Below are positions 5,965-7,373 of a DNA stretch of 7,373 bases, one piece after another; the first letter of the stretch is position 1; each line of letters starts with the position of its first letter. A program made the position numbers and the translations under genes. Location: contig JASLRP010000491.1 of NCBI GenBank assembly GCA_030743915.1, forward strand, positions 1 through 7,373. The letters run 5' to 3'. The notes under the pieces are model-generated. The model ran no database searches and was not told the DNA's origin. It was given only the letters and a program-made list of their open reading frames with translations. The stretch is from SAR202 cluster bacterium (lineage in GTDB: Bacteria; Chloroflexota; Dehalococcoidia; Lucifugimonadales; UBA1123).

Positions 5965-5993
5965 ACGGTAGAACGATAGGCAGAATATGTCAA
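5965..5993 (-). promoter_or_regulatory. Candidate promoter of the metallophosphoesterase gene
   Basis: On the minus strand a perfect -35, TTGACA (5993-5988), is followed after 17 bases by TACCGT (5970-5965), which keeps the most conserved -10 positions (T1, A2, T6) but is otherwise weak. It lies 50 bases before the ATG. The 7-base arms TGTTGAC (5960-5966) and GTCAACA (5989-5995) form a spaced dyad across this promoter. The rest of the 226-base gap (5915-6140) holds no gene that I can support. Confidence 0.35.
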
Positions 5994-6044
5994 CATCTCG
6001 GGCGATGGGAAGTCGAATCTCGCCATGCCGAACACGGGCGACCC

Positions 6045-6088
6045 ATCTGGTCACAGGTCAGAGAACCGTTGTCCGATCACGACCAGAT
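6045..6088. repeat. Spaced inverted repeat downstream of the DUF192 gene
   Basis: ATCTGGTC (6045-6052) is the exact reverse complement of GACCAGAT (6081-6088), with a 28-base loop. It lies 53 bases beyond the stop of the minus-strand DUF192 gene. There is no T-tract, so it is not a clear terminator; it could be chance. Confidence 0.25.
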
Positions 6089-6140
6089 TCTTCAGTTACG
6101 ACTTCAGAATGGCGGAGAAAATAAACTAACGCCCTCAACG

Positions 6141-7337
6141 CTACTCGAACAGGGCCTGCATCCCGACCTGGAAACCGAACTGCTCGGCCAGTCCGGCGTT
6201 GATCTCCAGAGCGAACAGCGCAGGCCCAGAAGACTGGTACCGCGTTAGCTGTTCGTCCACGACTCCCGACTCCGTCTGCATGGTCTGAATGTCGATGATG
6301 GAGCCGCTGCTGTTTATGAACAGCACGTCCACATCAAACAGCATATCTTTCATCCAGAAAGTCACTAATTCTTCCGTAGGGAACACGAAAAGCATCCCCG
6401 CATCCTGGGCCAGCAGGGTCCGGTTGGAAAGCCCGCGAGCCAGGGACGCATCGTCAGCGGCCACGTCGAGATTGAACGCCACGCCGCCAATTGTGACAGT
6501 CTCTGGCAGGTTCAACTGCTGGGCTTGGACCGTGTCTCCGATGTCCGTCGCGCCAGACGAAGGTAGAGTGTGGGAATCGGGAGGTTCGATCTTCGGCACC
6601 TGCGAAAAGCCTGTGTACAGGTAATCCACGGTCTCGGTGACCATCGAGCTGCCCTGAGGCGATGTCTTGGTCATGGAGAACCTGCCGATGTAGCCATCCT
6701 CCTGCCTGACCCAGATGGAGATGTCCACACTCCCTTCAGAGAGGAATCGCTCCAGCGCCTCGGCCTCTTTGGAGCCTTCTTCCGGGCTTTGCCAGGCGGA
6801 CTCAAGCTCTGCTTCGACAGCATTGGGGATCTCACAACTATAGAGTCGAGTCTCAGCGCCGTTGATCATCTGCAACTCGGGATCCTCCTGGATCTTTCGA
6901 CACCAAGAGAACCTCACCCAAGGTCTGAAGATGGGTTGGGTAAATATGGCCGGATCGAAGCTATCGACACTCCACCCATCAGCCAATTTGTCATCATCAG
7001 CGCAATACTGATACCGAGTGGAGCTGATGATGACAATCTCTTTCTCTGCGCAATCCACAGGAAGACTCCCACCACCACCGACGTCACGCGCAGAGGTATG
7101 GTAGCTGGTCTGCACCTGGGAAGGTGAGATGTACATGAACTGCTCACGCACCTCCTGGACTGCCGAACTGGTCCTGACAATGTCGGAACCAACCGCCATG
7201 TAACTGGGAGCGCCCTCCATCTGACGAACGGTCGTTTTGGCGAATGCCTGTTTCTGGTAATCGCCATTGAGGTACGCTGCTGTGCCATAACCCAGAGTCA
7301 GGGCCAGGAGAGCAAAGGGCAGAATCGCGTAGCGCAT
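6141..7337 (-). CDS. Membrane-anchored LppX/LolA-like domain fused to DUF192
   Basis: The protein has 398 residues from the first visible ATG. An N-terminal helix (MRYAILPFALLALTLGYG, 1-18) is a membrane anchor or signal; no lipobox Cys follows it. Residues ~30-253 look like the LppX/LprG/LolA-type lipid-binding fold: RYQYCADDDKLADGW, VDISIWVRQEDGYIGRF, then a closing YLYTGFSQVPKIEPP, with four Cys (96, 112, 146, 168) that could form disulfides outside the membrane. After a polar linker, 280-398 is DUF192: RGLSNRTLL, GMLFVFP, FWMKDMLFDVDVLFI and FALEINAG. DUF192 has no firmly established function and is often extracytoplasmic. The combination suggests an envelope protein that binds a lipid or other hydrophobic ligand. 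The ATG at 7337 has AGG directly against it (poor spacing), and the frame continues open to 7373 (AAWQESWWSRRR), so the true start may lie outside the window. Confidence 0.8.
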   Translation of the reverse strand: MRYAILPFALLALTLGYGTAAYLNGDYQKQAFAKTTVRQMEGAPSYMAVGSDIVRTSSAVQEVREQFMYISPSQVQTSYHTSARDVGGGGSLPVDCAEKEIVIISSTRYQYCADDDKLADGWSVDSFDPAIFTQPIFRPWVRFSWCRKIQEDPELQMINGAETRLYSCEIPNAVEAELESAWQSPEEGSKEAEALERFLSEGSVDISIWVRQEDGYIGRFSMTKTSPQGSSMVTETVDYLYTGFSQVPKIEPPDSHTLPSSGATDIGDTVQAQQLNLPETVTIGGVAFNLDVAADDASLARGLSNRTLLAQDAGMLFVFPTEELVTFWMKDMLFDVDVLFINSSGSIIDIQTMQTESGVVDEQLTRYQSSGPALFALEINAGLAEQFGFQVGMQALFE

Positions 7338-7373
7338 CCTGCGTCGAGACCACCAGGACTCCTGCCACGCGGC

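Noticed and set aside
6005..6030. T-loop-like AGTCGAATCTC suggesting a tRNA
   Set aside because: The conserved TTC of a T-loop is missing, and no acceptor stem or anticodon arm can be fitted around it.
6087..6110. ATTCT/AGAAT inverted repeat as a terminator for the DUF192 gene
   Set aside because: It has only five-base arms with a mismatched interior and no following T-tract on the minus strand.
6570..7127. 185-codon plus-strand frame opposite the DUF192 fusion gene
   Set aside because: It mirrors the coding frame of a clearly real gene and has no domain signal of its own.
1..7373. CRISPR array, insertion sequence or phage element
   Set aside because: No regularly spaced repeats, transposase, integrase or terminal repeats were found on either strand.

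Overview
The window is about 7.4 kb of compact, moderately GC-rich bacterial chromosome with eight protein-coding genes. Both end genes run to or past the edge. I see no rRNA, tRNA, CRISPR array, insertion sequence or phage gene. The mix of an enolase-superfamily acid-sugar dehydratase-like enzyme, a small DUF4157-type zincin, an LppX/LolA-like domain fused to DUF192, and a compact exosortase suggests Chloroflexota, possibly the SAR202 / Dehalococcoidia side, which is known for many enolase-superfamily paralogues. This placement is inferred from gene content only and is not secure.

Layout. (1) Positions 1-827, plus strand: 3' part of a mandelate racemase / muconate lactonizing enzyme family gene. 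(2) Positions 920-3105, minus strand: a probable three-gene transcription unit, read from high to low coordinates: alpha/beta hydrolase, small zincin (14-base gap), aminoglycoside-phosphotransferase-fold kinase (39-base gap). The kinase gene looks more AT-rich than its neighbours. (3) Positions 3106-3363: divergent promoter region with a candidate promoter facing each way and a strong imperfect palindrome over the expected -35 of the rightward promoter. (4) Positions 3364-5165, plus strand: an exosortase/archaeosortase-family membrane protease-transpeptidase, a four-helix membrane protein overlapping it by 17 bases, and a triple iron-sulfur protein (CDGSH, central 4Fe-4S-type domain, CDGSH). 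(5) Positions 5195-5914, minus strand: a calcineurin-like metallophosphoesterase, convergent with the iron-sulfur gene. (6) Positions 6141-7337, minus strand: a membrane-anchored protein joining an LppX/LolA-like domain to DUF192; its frame stays open to the window edge.

Most interesting is the compact exosortase with its overlapping membrane partner. Cys, Arg and His are in the family's order and context, but no C-terminal sorting-signal substrate is present in the window. The pair looks like a stand-alone protein-sorting module, with the partner as a candidate dedicated accessory subunit. Whether the iron-sulfur protein belongs to the module or is only co-transcribed cannot be decided from this sequence.
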